Source: Tetramitus jugosus
Lineage: Eukaryota > Heterolobosea > Eutetramitea > Acrasida > Vahlkampfiidae
Length of the DNA stretch: 64,000 nucleotides
Reading direction: 5' to 3'
Assembly: GCA_937625935.1 (NCBI GenBank)
Contig: OW569354.1
Span: 62,001 to 126,000 of the forward strand
The notes under the pieces are model-generated. The model did not search any database. It saw only the letters and a program-made list of their open reading frames with translations, and was not told the DNA's origin. Shown one piece after another: positions 12,023 through 23,824 of this stretch. The position numbers and the translations under genes are program-made. The stretch's first letter is position 1. Every line of letters begins with the position of its first letter.

Positions 12023-12937
12023 ATGCAGTCGCCGCCACTCACACCAGATCAAGTCAACTTTTTCCACGAGAATGGCTATCTCGTTCTCGAAAATTTTCGC
12101 ACTCCACAAGAAACCATTCAACTTCGTCAACGCATCGAACACATTATCGAATCACAATTCGATCCACAGACACACAAGAGCATCTTTACATGTGAACACG
12201 AAGAGAGTGGTCACATTCAAGACGAATATTTTTTAAACTCGAGTGAACAAATTAGTTTTTTTTTGGAGAATAACGCCGACGCAGTAAAACAAAATGGCGG
12301 AAAATTTATCATGAACAAAATTGGTCATGCATTGGCAGATAAGGACTCTGTGTTTAGAGATTTCACATTTAGAGACTTTGTTTGTGATGCAACAGCACAG
12401 TTGATGAATTATGAAGAGCCGACCGTTGTTCAGAGCATGTATATTTTTAAGCCACCTTTTATCGGAGGTCAAGTAACTCCGCATCGTGATGGAACGTTCG
12501 TATTGACGCATGAGAAGCCTTGTCTCGGTTGGTGGTTCCCACTGGAGGATGCCACGTTGACCAATGGATGCCTGTGGGGTGCTCCTGGCAGTCACAGAGA
12601 CGGATTGGCAACCAAGTGGGTGCGCACGTGTAGAGACAACTCGAAGAATCGAATGGAGTTTGTTCAGTTGATATCGGATGAGGAACAGAGAGCAAAGTTT
12701 GAAGAGAATGAGAAGAATGCGCATTATGTGCCGCTGGAGATGAAGTCTGGAAGTGTTGTCATCTTGCACGGTCACTTTTTGCACAAGTCTAACAGAAATG
12801 AGTCGAGCAAGAGTCGTGAAGCGTATACTTTCCACTTGGCAGACAAGAAGGATTATGAAATGACGCAGAATTGGTTGTTGAGAGACGAGTTCCCATCATT
12901 GTGGCCACACAAACAACAACAACAACAACAAGAATAA
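12023..12937 (+). CDS. PHYHD1: phytanoyl-CoA dioxygenase domain protein (PHYHD1-like)
   Basis: 304 residues, close to the usual family length. This is a Fe(II)/2-oxoglutarate dioxygenase of the PhyH family. The iron triad is visible as H154-x-D156 (VTPHRDGTF) and H254 (HFLHKS), with the 2-oxoglutarate-binding arginine at R265 (SREAYTFH). The N-terminus (FFHENGYLVLENF) and the HKSxxN...RxAYTFH end resemble PHYHD1, a soluble enzyme of undefined substrate, more than peroxisomal phytanoyl-CoA hydroxylase. No PTS1 is present: the C-terminus is a polyglutamine run. The ATG follows an A-rich leader. It converges with the PPR gene, leaving only 46 bp between stops. Confidence 0.9.
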   Translation: MQSPPLTPDQVNFFHENGYLVLENFRTPQETIQLRQRIEHIIESQFDPQTHKSIFTCEHEESGHIQDEYFLNSSEQISFFLENNADAVKQNGGKFIMNKIGHALADKDSVFRDFTFRDFVCDATAQLMNYEEPTVVQSMYIFKPPFIGGQVTPHRDGTFVLTHEKPCLGWWFPLEDATLTNGCLWGAPGSHRDGLATKWVRTCRDNSKNRMEFVQLISDEEQRAKFEENEKNAHYVPLEMKSGSVVILHGHFLHKSNRNESSKSREAYTFHLADKKDYEMTQNWLLRDEFPSLWPHKQQQQQQE

Positions 12938-12983
12938 ATGAACAATGAACTACTTGAATAATTAAATATCAGACGCAAAATTT

Positions 12984-15044
12984 TTAGTTCTCACCGACGA
13001 GATCAGCGAGCAAATGACCTCTGCGATCATCTGATTGCTTCAGGTACGAAATGAGCTTTGTGACAAGAGATGGATTGGTCTGGTACCAGGCAAGTATCTC
13101 CTGTGTGCGTCCTCGATCAATCATATCACAAATGATGTCCACTTTTTCCCTTTGGAATACTTCAGAATAGGTGGCCAATAAGTTGCTTGCTTCGACATCC
13201 AAATCAATCAAATAGGATTTGCAATCGTTGGCAAGCAAGTCAGCCATCGATGCCAATCGCTCATCAGTACTGCTATACTTGTCAATCGCTTGCAATAGTA
13301 TCATAATTGTCTGGAGTGTGGGAGGACATGCTGGATTCACTTTCATAACTTGATCATAGAATGTAAATGCCGGATTGAGTATTTTTTGTGAACATAGGGT
13401 AGATAGCAATGTGTTGGCGACAACAGTTGTAAACTCCACCTCCTGCAGACTCATCTCTCGCAATGCTCTTTCAATTTGTTCATAGGTCGAACAACCAGAG
13501 AACAAAATGGAAAATGTGTAGAAATCTGGTTTCAATTGATATTGACTAGGCAGATTCTGAACAAACTGCAAGGCTTCATCAAATCTTTCCCACTTGCACA
13601 ATGACTGCAAATATCCATTAAACGTTCGCAAATCCAATTTCACTTTTGATTGCACTGCTCGATCGAGCCACATTTGAACCACTTCCATATCATATGCCTC
13701 ACTAATCGCGTTCAATATCGCTGAATAAAATCTCTCATCGACTCCATCCTGACTACCATAACTCATTTTCTGAATAATGGACAACACATGTTCCAAACAC
13801 TTTGTATACTCCTTGTGATCCATTGACAGCACATTTGCTTTCAATTGCTCCAAGAATCGAGTAATTGAAACCACACTTGGTCGCATCGAATGATGATGCA
13901 GCATCTCCCTGTACACATCAACAGCCATTGAGAACCATTGGACGGATACAAATGCCTCCACTCGCTTCTCATAATCCAACTGCCGAAACACATAACACTT
14001 GTTTGCTTGACTTTCACCTTTGGAGGATAACGTGCAATCCTTCATCAATCTCTCATAAAACGGCATGTCATGATTCTGTATCGCTTGACACAACAACAGA
14101 TTCATGTGCAACGTCAACAACTTTTCATCACGTTTCGAACATTGTTGCATCACATTGTACAACACCATTGCCACTTCATTCATCTTCATTTCCATGCACT
14201 GCAACACAACAGGGTACAACAAATCAATAGCTGAGCCCTTTCTCTCCAATTTCATCATTTGTTCAATCATTTCCTTGGCCTTGCTCTGATCCACACTAAA
14301 AACCGTGTGAACATGATTGAAAAAGGTTCGAATCATTCGATTCGTACTCATCAATGAATGTCTCATTGCAAACAAGTACAACACTTCATAGGCACTGGCC
14401 ATGACTTGATCCGAATTGGCTTGTGACATGTCTTCAAACAGGGAGAAGATGTCAGAGAGAACTTGTTGAAAATAGGCGTCATTATTGTACTGTGTGTCCT
14501 TTTTTAGATAGTCCAAACATTTGATTCCTTCGATAAATTGGTGAAAATTGATTGGATTTCTACTGATTTTATACCGATTGTGAAATTTGAATTCAGAGTG
14601 GGGAAACAAGTGTTGACGCGCAGATTTTTTCAATGATAAAATGAGTTTTTCTTCTTGTGTAAGTGGAGCTTGCTGTTGTTGCTGTTGTTGTTGTTCTATT
14701 GATGATGATGATTCTAATGATGATAATCGAGTAGTCAACTTTTTCTTATGAGTGCTATTGTTGTTATGGTTGTTATGGTTGTTGGGAGATGAATTGCGTT
14801 TCATGTTGGGTGATTGACTCTTTTTGTTCTTGTCACTTTTAGGGTTGTTACTATTATGATTGTTCATGCTACTACTACTATGAGTACCGTTATTGTTGTT
14901 GTTGTGGATGCTATTGGTACAAAAATCATGCTTGAGAAATGGGAGTAGAGAGGAAGAGAATCTGGGAGCTTTGATGACACAATTGTGAGGAGGATTAATG
15001 TTGTGTGACCAAAGTGAACTGCAACGATTGAGTATTCTGTGCAT
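12984..15044 (-). CDS. pentatricopeptide repeat protein, probably mitochondrial
   Basis: 686 residues from the ATG at 15044; the frame is open further upstream but only through non-ATG codons. The N-terminus (MHRILNRCSSLWSHN...) is basic and hydroxylated, like a mitochondrial presequence. An N/S/H/Q-rich low-complexity linker follows to about residue 150. The rest is helical-pair repeats with PPR signatures, clearest around residues 470-560 (FNGYLQSLCKWERFDEALQF, FYTFSILFSGC). No DYW or E domain is seen, so it is unlikely to be an editing deaminase. A role in organelle RNA stability or translation is inferred from the family. The next gene starts 104 bp away divergently. Confidence 0.75.
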   Translation of the reverse strand: MHRILNRCSSLWSHNINPPHNCVIKAPRFSSSLLPFLKHDFCTNSIHNNNNNGTHSSSSMNNHNSNNPKSDKNKKSQSPNMKRNSSPNNHNNHNNNSTHKKKLTTRLSSLESSSSIEQQQQQQQQAPLTQEEKLILSLKKSARQHLFPHSEFKFHNRYKISRNPINFHQFIEGIKCLDYLKKDTQYNNDAYFQQVLSDIFSLFEDMSQANSDQVMASAYEVLYLFAMRHSLMSTNRMIRTFFNHVHTVFSVDQSKAKEMIEQMMKLERKGSAIDLLYPVVLQCMEMKMNEVAMVLYNVMQQCSKRDEKLLTLHMNLLLCQAIQNHDMPFYERLMKDCTLSSKGESQANKCYVFRQLDYEKRVEAFVSVQWFSMAVDVYREMLHHHSMRPSVVSITRFLEQLKANVLSMDHKEYTKCLEHVLSIIQKMSYGSQDGVDERFYSAILNAISEAYDMEVVQMWLDRAVQSKVKLDLRTFNGYLQSLCKWERFDEALQFVQNLPSQYQLKPDFYTFSILFSGCSTYEQIERALREMSLQEVEFTTVVANTLLSTLCSQKILNPAFTFYDQVMKVNPACPPTLQTIMILLQAIDKYSSTDERLASMADLLANDCKSYLIDLDVEASNLLATYSEVFQREKVDIICDMIDRGRTQEILAWYQTNPSLVTKLISYLKQSDDRRGHLLADLVGEN

Positions 15045-15148
15045 TTTCTTTGCTTGTTCTTTCTTTTTTGGTGTGAACTTTTCGCGCCGAAAACAAGTAA
15101 TTCCGATTGAGTGAGGGAGAAATTTTGTATTGAACCACAAAGAAGAAA

Positions 15149-16926
15149 ATGTCAGTGAGCTTACAGGTTGTTATGGAAGATGTGGAGAAGAAGAAGCATG
15201 CAAAAGATCCCTTTCAAGAGAAATACGTTCAATATGTCACGAGTCCTTTCTTCTCTGCAGAGAGAGTGAATCAAGTGAGCAATGAAGTGATTGAAGAAGC
15301 CACGGTGCATGTGCAAACAAGGTTGGAGCTCATTCATCAAATGAACAAGACCTTACAGAAACAGTTACAATCGGTGATATCAGAAAATGATTCCATGGGC
15401 AAGAGAAAAAGGAAGAGGGCAGAACGAAAGAATACAACAGGGAAGATAGACAACCAAGGGTCTTCAGAAGAATGGATGAACATCAAAGAGTTCAATTGTC
15501 AAGATACTTATGAAATGTTCCAAAAGCTCAACGATAAAAAGTACAAGGGACCTCCTGTGATAGTTCTTGACGAGGAAGACATGGAATTTCCTTACTGTGT
15601 ACAGACCAACTCTTTACAATTCAAGTTTAGGGATACTTTTGAACAGGAATGTGTATCTCATTCAAAAAGATCTTTTTATGCTGACAAAGTTGTGATTGAA
15701 GAAGATTCAGGGGCTATGTTACTGAATCCCTCCTGGAAGAGACTGCTAAATGAAGGGAATGTGGGAGATAAGAGGGAAATCTTGGACGATGAAAACTTGT
15801 TGAATGACATTATAGAAACACTTGATTCGTCGAGTCTTATAGATTGTATAGATCTGCAACTTGATGAAGTTGAAAACAACTTTGAAACCACGGTTGAAAA
15901 CATGGACGATTTGAGTTCTGTTGAAGAATACAATGGTAGTACAGATGATTTTTCAAGGCAAGTTATTGCAGGAGAAGGAGAAGAACAAGTGGACCAACTG
16001 GAAACTGAAGATCATTTGAAAACTAGTGTTAGTACAGTCCGAACTCAACCATTAAGTATGGAAAATGAGGTACCCAAGCAGAACAAGCAGCTCCTAGCCC
16101 CGGATCAACCAAGAATTCTCAGAGATGACAGACGTCCTTACTTAGTGATAGATATGACCAAACCTATTTCTTTGCCGAAAGAGAAGAGATCTGTAGGAGT
16201 CCTAAAGTATGTAATGCTTATTCGAATGAACCAATATGTAAACCGTGTCTAACATACCAAAGGCTTAAGTCCAGTGAAGAAGAGAACTACATCACGTGGG
16301 ACAAGTTGAAGCAAATATCAAGTACTCCTACCAAGAGTTTGATTAAGAAATTTAGAGAATCTCTTCTGTCTATCAAGATTTTACGCGACAGCGATTATCG
16401 CAAGTCTCTGTTCTGGACTAATATGGAAGATATGTACCAACTCCGACAAGTATTGAGAGCAACTCCTATGTACCAACAAGAAAGAACGAAGACAATATAT
16501 GAAACTGAAGAATTGATAGATGAAGAAACCGATAAGAAACCAAATTCAGTGGAACCTGTTATGACACCTCTTCGCCAGCAACAGCAGAAGACCAACATTA
16601 GACAAGGTTCCTCGACCAATTTTTTCCAAGAGCTCTATAACAGCCTGCCTAGTACCAACTACTCAAGACGGAACAGGATTGGAATTTCTAAAATAACTTC
16701 TTACATGTCTGAAGAACTGGAAAGAACAATTACTCTGAATAGTGAAGCAAAACTATCTCAAATAACGGACGCAATTTCTCTGAAACACTTCTCCTCTCAA
16801 TCAGATGTGACCAGTTCAGATGTTACTCCTCAGAGGTACTTTATGGCTCTTATTCATCTCGCTACCAAGAAATCATCTCTCGTGCTGGAAAAGAAAGAAA
16901 ATGATATTCTGATTCGTCAGAGCTAA
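15149..16926 (+). CDS. unrecognised acidic/basic protein, two exons
   Basis: Two open frames join through a 56-nt intron at 16207-16262: GTATGT donor, CTAAC branch-like motif, AAAG acceptor. The join restores a lysine codon and gives 573 residues. No domain is recognised. Visible are a basic cluster GKRKRKRAERK near residue 92 that could be a nuclear signal, a strongly acidic middle part, and a more conserved-looking stretch just after the splice (SSEEENYITWDKLKQIS, then a KFRESLLSIKILRDSDYR segment). A nuclear role is only a guess. Confidence 0.75.
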
Positions 16927-17051
16927 GTGACTTTTTTGAATAGGAACTACAAATAAACCGCTCCTTATGCGACCGCGCTCGAGTCAAAAGAAAATATTCG
17001 CGGGAACGCTGCGATTACACACGATTCCTAACATACAGTTTTGTACTTGAT

Positions 17052-20000
17052 ATGGCCGAAACCATTGTTAGTTCTGTCGTCACTTCTTTGGGTCATGAGA
17101 GTCAAGTTACGGATTTTGTCTCCCACCAGAAAACACTTCAACCGGAGATGATTGACGAGGAAGCAGATGTTACAAGAGAAGATATGAACCTCTATGTCGA
17201 AACAGCTAAATCAAGGCTAGTGTCAGCATTCGAGGAATATCAGATCGTATTTCCCTCGACTGATGTGTTCAATCAACTCTGTTTGGTTATCGAATCCATT
17301 CTATTTCACTTTTGTTTGAATGTAGTGGAGTATGAATCGAAAAACAAGGATGATCTAAAAACAATGTACAATGCTCCTTTCAAACCAGAATACGATCATG
17401 TTTCCAATGTTGTTGTGAAGTATCGAAACAAGCACACAGAAGAGATACAAGACAAGAATCAAAGACTCCTCGTCAATGAATCACTGGCAAATGAAACACC
17501 AAACTATCTCCCCGAATCTGGTACATCCATCTCCTCGGTCCCTACTGCCGCAATTCTATCCTTGAACGAGCAACTTCGTAAACAACGAGACCTAGCCAAT
17601 TTGTATCTGTTTAAGATGAAAGAGGCAGGAGAGAGAATGAGGAAGAATGAAGTTCAAATGGAATTCATGAAGGGACAGTTATCCCGAAGAGAAGAAGATA
17701 TTAAAGAACAAAGAGAAACATTGTACAAGGAAATTTTCTTACTAAGAGAACAATTGTATCATCTCAAAGGGACTGATGCTGACGTTTTCTCAACAATGTC
17801 CTGGAAACCTACGGGAGACAGAAGAGACACTACCTCAGACACCCTGATTAATGAAAAGAATGCCAAGCTGGTGAAACAGTACTCAAAGAAGATCCAAGAT
17901 ATGACAGAGAAACATGGAGAAGAATTGAGGATTGTAAAGAATCAGATGCAGGAAAAACTAGTAAAATACAAGGACTTGCTGAAGGAACTTGAGTCCCAAG
18001 TGATAGATCTTAGTGAAAAGAAATCGAGTGGTGATTCTGAAAGAGAAAAACTTCAAAGTCAAATTGACAAGCTGACATCTGACCTTTCCGCTCTATCAAA
18101 TCAAAAGGAAATATACATTAAGCGAATACATGAAGTAGAGAACGTGAATGTAAAGTTGATGTTGGAGAATGAAAAGAAGGAAAGGGAGAAAGAAAGACTG
18201 CGTGAGAGAGTTGTTTCGTTAGCAAGACTCACTGGATCGATTGAAATCAACGGTAAAACCCTGTCTTCTGGAGAAGCTCAAGAGCTTCTTGGAAACATTG
18301 AATCCGTATCCCAGACTCTAGAAATGAAGGAGAAAGAGTACGAAGAAAGTCATCAAAGGTTACTAATGACGATTGAAGATTTACGCTCGCGATTATCCAG
18401 TGCTCATAGAGAGATGAAAAAGCATCAGGAGGACAGATTCAAGAGCTCTAATGATATTTTATCTCTGAGAATCGAATTGGAGAATATGAAAGAGAAGTAC
18501 CTCGATCTCGAAAACAAAGTTGTTACCGAAAATATGGAAGAAACCATCCAAGAAATGAAAAGATCCCTAGAAGAGAAGGATGTAATGATAACTGATCTGC
18601 TAGCTCAACTCGAAGAATATGAAAAACTAATTGCAAAGATGCAGGAGCTGCAGCCGCAAGATCTTTCCAACACTTCCCCAGCGGACGTACTACCAATACT
18701 TCAAGCAGAGAACAGAAGGTTGATTCTCGAAGTTCATTCGCATAAGATGAAGCTTCAACAACAAGAAAAGAAATACAAAGAGATGGCGGACCTTTTAATC
18801 AAACGAGAGGAAAAGATGAAGGAGTTGGAAAATCAAGTAAGAACAAATATGAGAGCTTCCAACAAGACAAGTACAACAGAAGAGAGAGATCTTTACTTTG
18901 AAGACTCGCGAACATACGATAGTTCTAGTCCTATGAGTACGCCTCCTCAATCGAGATCCAATTCCAGAACTAACTCCAGACTTGGAACCCAGGTTTCTTC
19001 AATCAATCTTCCTTCCATCAAACATTCTGATAGTGCTAAAACATCTAGTGTTGATTCAGACAGCAGCTCACCAATCGATAATACTGATAAACTAACTCTC
19101 AAACCCATCACTACAGGTGGAGTTCAGATATCCTTGAATGTGAACGATCGAAAAGAAACATCAACAGAAGGTATCACTTACCCTGTTCATCAGAGATTAC
19201 AACACCAGAAAGACAAGAAACAGGAAAAACGAAAAGCAATACTTCAAAAGCAAGAGGAAAAGTTAAAGCAAATATTGGTTGATTCTAAAATATTGCTCTC
19301 TGACACTGAAATATCCAGTCCTGTCAATGGCTCTCAATCCCCAATTTATCGATTGGAAAACAAACAAGGATTGAAATCTTATCGTCGAAGTGGTGAAACT
19401 TCAGACGTTAGATACGGTTCTCCACTGAGAGATTCTCCCTCCACAGTGCCTGATCCAAGTGAACTCATGGGTCTCTTTAACCGATCGAATGATCTTGACT
19501 CCATTAATAGTTTAGATTATCCCGAACATATGTGGAACGATATGAATGTAAGTTCTCTTCAACTTCTTTTCTTTCTTGAGGGAAAACTAACTCGTTTTAA
19601 ATTCATTAGAAAACTGTTCGTGATGAACTTGAACATAGAGATCATCTCGTAAAGAGTAAGAGTCAAATATCAAAAAGAGTTCATGAGACAGCAAAAGTTA
19701 GTCCTCTAATGTCAGTCAACGGAACTATTATGAACGACTCTGAAAAGAGAAGGCGCTCGAACAGTATCTCGAACGCTTTTATTCCAAGACTGAAGCTGCA
19801 AAATGCACAGTTTAATCCACTGATTCGAGGACCTAAAAGTGAAAGAGCCAGTTCTTCTACTCCAACCCGAATGCTCAGAAGAGTTGAAAGTGCAAGATTG
19901 CGAACCAATCGAACAACCCCACGTCCAGATCTAACTCCAGCACCTCCCAAAGCTAAACCCTCCCTTGTTACCAATTCTAGATCTTACAAAAAGGTAGAGA

Positions 20001-20326
20001 ATAATACCACACAAATTGAACCATTATCGACTCCCTCTCTTCCTGAAGAAGTGACTCAAAAAGAGAATCCTTCCATCGACGCATGTGAAGATAGTACAGA
20101 AACACCGATCACACCTCTGACTCCAATCACACCAGTCACAACTCTTCATCCCATCTCGAAGGTTGTTGTTCGAGAACGATCGGAGAGTGCATCACCTGTG
20201 CCTCTTGAAAGCAAGTACCATCCTTACACACTCAAAATATCACGAAACCCAATTCCCAATGCTGCCCAGCAATCCCTGTTATCCCGATCTGCAAGTCAAC
20301 CCAATCTGGTAACGAACCGAACATGA
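17052..20326 (+). CDS. long coiled-coil protein, two exons
   Basis: Exons 17052-19547 and 19610-20326 join in phase 0 through a 62-nt intron (GTAAGT donor, ACTAAC branch, CATTAG acceptor), giving 1,070 residues. Residues about 35-100 look globular. From about 165 to 610 there is nearly continuous heptad-type coiled coil rich in E, K, Q and R. After that come S/T/P-rich, probably disordered segments with many SP/TP sites, such as TPITPLTPITPVTTL. No family is recognised with confidence. The architecture (short folded N-terminus, long coil, phosphorylatable tail) is typical of centrosome, basal-body or cytoskeletal proteins, but that is inference. Confidence 0.8.
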
Positions 20327-20394
20327 GAATCTCGCTAACCCTAATGACATGCACTAAACAATATTTATTCAACATACATTATGCCATGCCTGTT

Positions 20395-21573
20395 TTATTC
20401 AAATTGTAGTGGCAAAACGGTCATGGATGGATACACAGGTGCTTGTTGTTCAATTGCACCAGGAGGAGGTCGCAAGTAGAGCTCTGGATTCTTCAGAAAC
20501 TCAATCATTGCGCTCTTTTCTTGGGACTGTTGGTCTCTTCTTCTGTGTTTTCCATCGTAGGGTGTATATCGATGTTGCTTTAATTTAGATGACGCACTCC
20601 CAGAAGAAGCAGAAGCAGCATCTGCTCGATTCGGCTGCCTCTCCTGTCTTCCCCATGACAAGTGTAACCGTGATCCATGAATCATCAATTTGCCATACAA
20701 TTGTTCAATACAATTCTCTGCGTCCTCTCTCTTTTCAAACGTCACAAACGCACAGTGCTTATTCGACACTATATTTACATGCTCAACTTTTCCAAACGGA
20801 GACAACACTTTTAAGATATCATCGCGCGACACCTTCATCGAACTCTGAATTCCTCCAATGTACAATGACCGAATATTCGTGTTCTCTGGTGGATTCTTCC
20901 CCGATGAACCACTCTTTTCTTCCTGTTGTTGTCTCTGTTGCCTCAGCTGCTGCTGTTGCTGCTGTCTCTGCTGTTGCTGAAGCACAGATGATGTGCTCTG
21001 ATTCAACATTTGCAACAACTCACTAGAATTTGGAGCCATCTCATCCAACAACAAGTGCGAATTCAATCCACCTTCACTCAACATTCGATCTGCTTGTTCA
21101 GCCAAATAGGCACTCGTGACCTGAGATCTCTTGTGCTGTTGTTGTGCACTTTGACTACTAAAAGTGTTGGCCAACAGAGCTTTTGCATCTGATTTATAAT
21201 CTGTTGATCGATGACTACCACCACCACTACCACCACTACCACCACCACTTGTTGTCAGAGCTAATGATGATGATGAAGTGTCTTGAATCAGTTGAAAAGC
21301 AACATTTTCATCCATTTGAGCAGCATCTCTCACGTACTGTGGCACACTCAGATCCATATCCAACAAACAACTCTGACACAAGTGACGTATCGTTGCACAA
21401 ACTCCGCAAATCTCCGTTTTCATAGTAACTCCGCCTCTCTTCCAATGAAAAGGAGTGAAGACGCGTTGACAGAAGCGACATTCGGCACCATTGGTACGTT
21501 TTGTCATTCTCATGTATGAGGATGAAGATGGGTTGCCGAGACATCGATCACAAACAATTGGAAATTCGCTCAT
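20395..21573 (-). CDS. RBM22: RBM22/Ecm2-type spliceosomal RNA-binding protein
   Basis: 392 residues against about 420 in human. The N-terminal zinc-finger region has the family's cysteine pattern (CDRCLG, YMRMTK, CRFCQRVF, CGVCATIRHLCQSCLLD). A disordered G/S/Q-rich linker follows, then an RRM at about residues 236-312 with RNP2-like SLYIGGI and RNP1-like KHCAFVTFEK. RBM22 binds U6 snRNA and intron near the spliceosome's catalytic centre. The linker is richer in glutamine than usual. The start is the ATG directly before SEFPIVCDRCLG, which aligns with the human start region. Confidence 0.92.
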   Translation of the reverse strand: MSEFPIVCDRCLGNPSSSSYMRMTKRTNGAECRFCQRVFTPFHWKRGGVTMKTEICGVCATIRHLCQSCLLDMDLSVPQYVRDAAQMDENVAFQLIQDTSSSSLALTTSGGGSGGSGGGSHRSTDYKSDAKALLANTFSSQSAQQQHKRSQVTSAYLAEQADRMLSEGGLNSHLLLDEMAPNSSELLQMLNQSTSSVLQQQQRQQQQQQLRQQRQQQEEKSGSSGKNPPENTNIRSLYIGGIQSSMKVSRDDILKVLSPFGKVEHVNIVSNKHCAFVTFEKREDAENCIEQLYGKLMIHGSRLHLSWGRQERQPNRADAASASSGSASSKLKQHRYTPYDGKHRRRDQQSQEKSAMIEFLKNPELYLRPPPGAIEQQAPVYPSMTVLPLQFE

Positions 21574-21848
21574 GATTGTTACTGTGTTTTTTTTTTGATT
21601 TGTTGGCTTGATTTTTTTTTTGGATCATCATAAATGCACGCTTCATTGAGGTGGTTGAAAGAAGTTGGGGCCATGAGAAATGAGATCTTTCTTTATGGCC
21701 ACAAGATTGAGCAAACAAGAGCTCTCATAGCTCTCAACACGATACCACTTACTCATTCAATATATTTTATCTTTTAATTAAAAAAACGATCATTCTTCTT
21801 GGATCCACTCCTCTTTTTTTTTGCAGTGCGCAATGTGCTTGATTCACT

Positions 21849-22397
21849 TTATTTCTTTGCACCTGCAGCAGCGGCAGCGGCAGCGGCAGCCTCCACAGCA
21901 GCCTTCTTCTCCTCCTCTGCCTTGGCCAACTCCTCAGCCGTGTACTCCACCTTGTAAATACCGTCCCACATGAGATATTTCATCTCTGGTGCAATATAGT
22001 CATGAGGCAACGAAAAATCATTACCACTCTCAAATGTTTCCTTCTCATTCAACACACTTTCTCTGTCAATGGTCCATGGCTTCCATTGTGCCATCTTTGA
22101 TATCAGTACAATTTCATCTTCCATGTGCATGATGACTTCTTCGACTTGTCCTCTGTTGAAAATGTCTTCTACTACTTCATAGTCATCATTCTCTTTGAGA
22201 ACTCGTTGGAAAAACTTGAAATTGTTTTCAGTGACGGTCCTGTACAGGGTGCCCTTTGGGATCTGAGCAGTCACATTGATGAGTGCATCATCACAGAGCT
22301 TGAGCATCATTTCTCGCCATCTTGGTTGAACTTCGAGGCCAACGAGACCAGTGGTCACCTTTTGTTTTCTGAATAGGGCGTTTGTGGCACGGAACAT
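21849..22397 (-). CDS. NDUFA5: complex I subunit NDUFA5 (B13)
   Basis: 182 residues; animal NDUFA5 is about 116, while protist and plant forms are longer. The N-terminus has the family motif KVTTGLVGLEVQP, followed by PKGTLYRTVTENNFKF and a VEEVIMHMEDEI helix, as in the peripheral-arm accessory subunit of NADH:ubiquinone oxidoreductase. The C-terminal extension ends in an alanine-rich run (about 10 A) and GAKK, encoded by a GCN repeat near the stop. The start region MFRATNALFRKQK is basic and could serve in mitochondrial import. It is divergent from EXOSC8 with 237 bp between starts. Confidence 0.88.
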   Translation of the reverse strand: MFRATNALFRKQKVTTGLVGLEVQPRWREMMLKLCDDALINVTAQIPKGTLYRTVTENNFKFFQRVLKENDDYEVVEDIFNRGQVEEVIMHMEDEIVLISKMAQWKPWTIDRESVLNEKETFESGNDFSLPHDYIAPEMKYLMWDGIYKVEYTAEELAKAEEEKKAAVEAAAAAAAAAGAKK

Positions 22398-22634
22398 TGC
22401 TGTAATTTTTTAATCTCGTGAGTGTTGATGTCGAGGATGATATTTTTTTTTTGTTGTGGCGGCGCGGTAATAGTGTTTCTCTCTCCGCCAACAGTTTTCT
22501 CCGATTACAAGCAATTCCGTTGAGCGTTCAATGTTTCTAATCACCCCGCGCCATTTCTCAACTCACAATCTCCAACATAAAAGTTCCACAACTTGAACAA
22601 CACCTAGACAAGACAAGACAACAACAGTAACAAC

Positions 22635-23615
22635 ATGAGTAGTGAAAAACTAGAAGCAGAAACATTTAGAAAGGTTCATCCACTTGAATTCCATAAAAAA
22701 TTTCTCGAAAACAAACTGAGAATCGATGGACGATCATTGACCAACATTCGGAAGACGAGTATCACAACAGGATCACTTCAAACAACAGAGGGAAGCAGTA
22801 TGGTTAAAATTGGAAACACGAGTGTCATTTGTGGAATCAAGTGTGAAGTAACGATTCCAAAGTCGAAGCCCTACTCATCCGAAGACGAAGAATCACTCAA
22901 GCTTTCCTCACTAAAGAAGAAGTCGGCGAATAAGAATGAGAATGAGAGTGATAGTGAAAATGATGATGATGATGATAATGAGATGAGTGCATCATTGTCT
23001 GCAAAGAATGAAGGTCTCGTGCAAATCAATGTCGAATTACCATCGATTTGTTCACCTCATTATCAGCATTGGACGGATTCTCAGCAGGATGTTTCGACTG
23101 TGCAGTATCATATACAGAGTTTGTTGGTGGATCAGGGTGTAATCGATAGAAAACAGTTGTGTATTGTGGCGGGTGAGATGGTATGGGTTCTTTATGTGGA
23201 TATCTACGTGTTGGAACATGATGGAAATTTGATGGATGCTTGTTTTATTGCTGCACTTGCTGCTTTGGATAATTTGATATTGCCTAGTGTAGAGATGGAT
23301 CAAGGAGTTGTAAAGGTGGTGCCAGAAGAGCCTGGAAAGAAACTGCAACTCAATTATTACCCGATTCCATTGTCTTTTGCTGTTTTGGATGATTTTACGA
23401 TTATTGATGCAACGAGTGAGGAGGAATCATTGTCAAAGTCTCACTTTAGCATCATTTTCAATGAGAAGGGAAAGTTGTGCTCGTTCTATAAGCCTGGAGG
23501 TGCTCCTTTGATCCCGGGGAATCGACTCGGTGATTTCATGTCATTTGCAAAGCAAAGAGCCATCTCTGTTCACAGAATGATCAAGGAAGCAAACAATGTC
23601 TCTTCTCAACAATAA
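22635..23615 (+). CDS. EXOSC8: exosome core subunit EXOSC8/Rrp43 (RNase PH-like)
   Basis: 326 residues. The start HPLEFHKKFLENKLRIDGRS and the following GSSMVKIGNTSVICGIK segment are diagnostic of the EXOSC8 (RRP43) branch of the eukaryotic exosome ring. Later segments also fit: GEMVWVLYVDIYVLEHDGN, DACFIAALAAL, and HFSIIFNEKGKLCSFYKPGG. Family members are catalytically inactive ring components of the nuclear and cytoplasmic 3'-5' RNA degradation complex. An acidic/serine insert (about residues 76-118, with DDDDDN) interrupts the fold at a surface loop. Confidence 0.9.
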   Translation: MSSEKLEAETFRKVHPLEFHKKFLENKLRIDGRSLTNIRKTSITTGSLQTTEGSSMVKIGNTSVICGIKCEVTIPKSKPYSSEDEESLKLSSLKKKSANKNENESDSENDDDDDNEMSASLSAKNEGLVQINVELPSICSPHYQHWTDSQQDVSTVQYHIQSLLVDQGVIDRKQLCIVAGEMVWVLYVDIYVLEHDGNLMDACFIAALAALDNLILPSVEMDQGVVKVVPEEPGKKLQLNYYPIPLSFAVLDDFTIIDATSEEESLSKSHFSIIFNEKGKLCSFYKPGGAPLIPGNRLGDFMSFAKQRAISVHRMIKEANNVSSQQ

Positions 23616-23824
23616 AAGACTCAATTTGATCTCGCACACGCACTTACAAATAATACCAAGGGATAGGAGCTTTCATGTGTAATACACTCCCATCAAATCC
23701 ATCAAATCGGAGCAATTTCACCACATCCCGGCAATTCTTTTTCCCCCTTGCAATTATTTTCACACCCGACACTCTCAAAAATTTCCACAACACCAAAACA
23801 ATAGCAACAACAACAACAACAGTC

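Noticed and set aside
15045-15140. A 32-residue N-terminal extension of the PPR protein
   Set aside because: It would need a TTG start; the ATG at 15044 begins a mitochondrial-type presequence.
23675-23824. An N-terminal extension of the heme lyase from an upstream ATG
   Set aside because: The added 50 residues are T/N-rich translations of a CAA leader; MGNSAS is a better start and matches the family's short disordered head.
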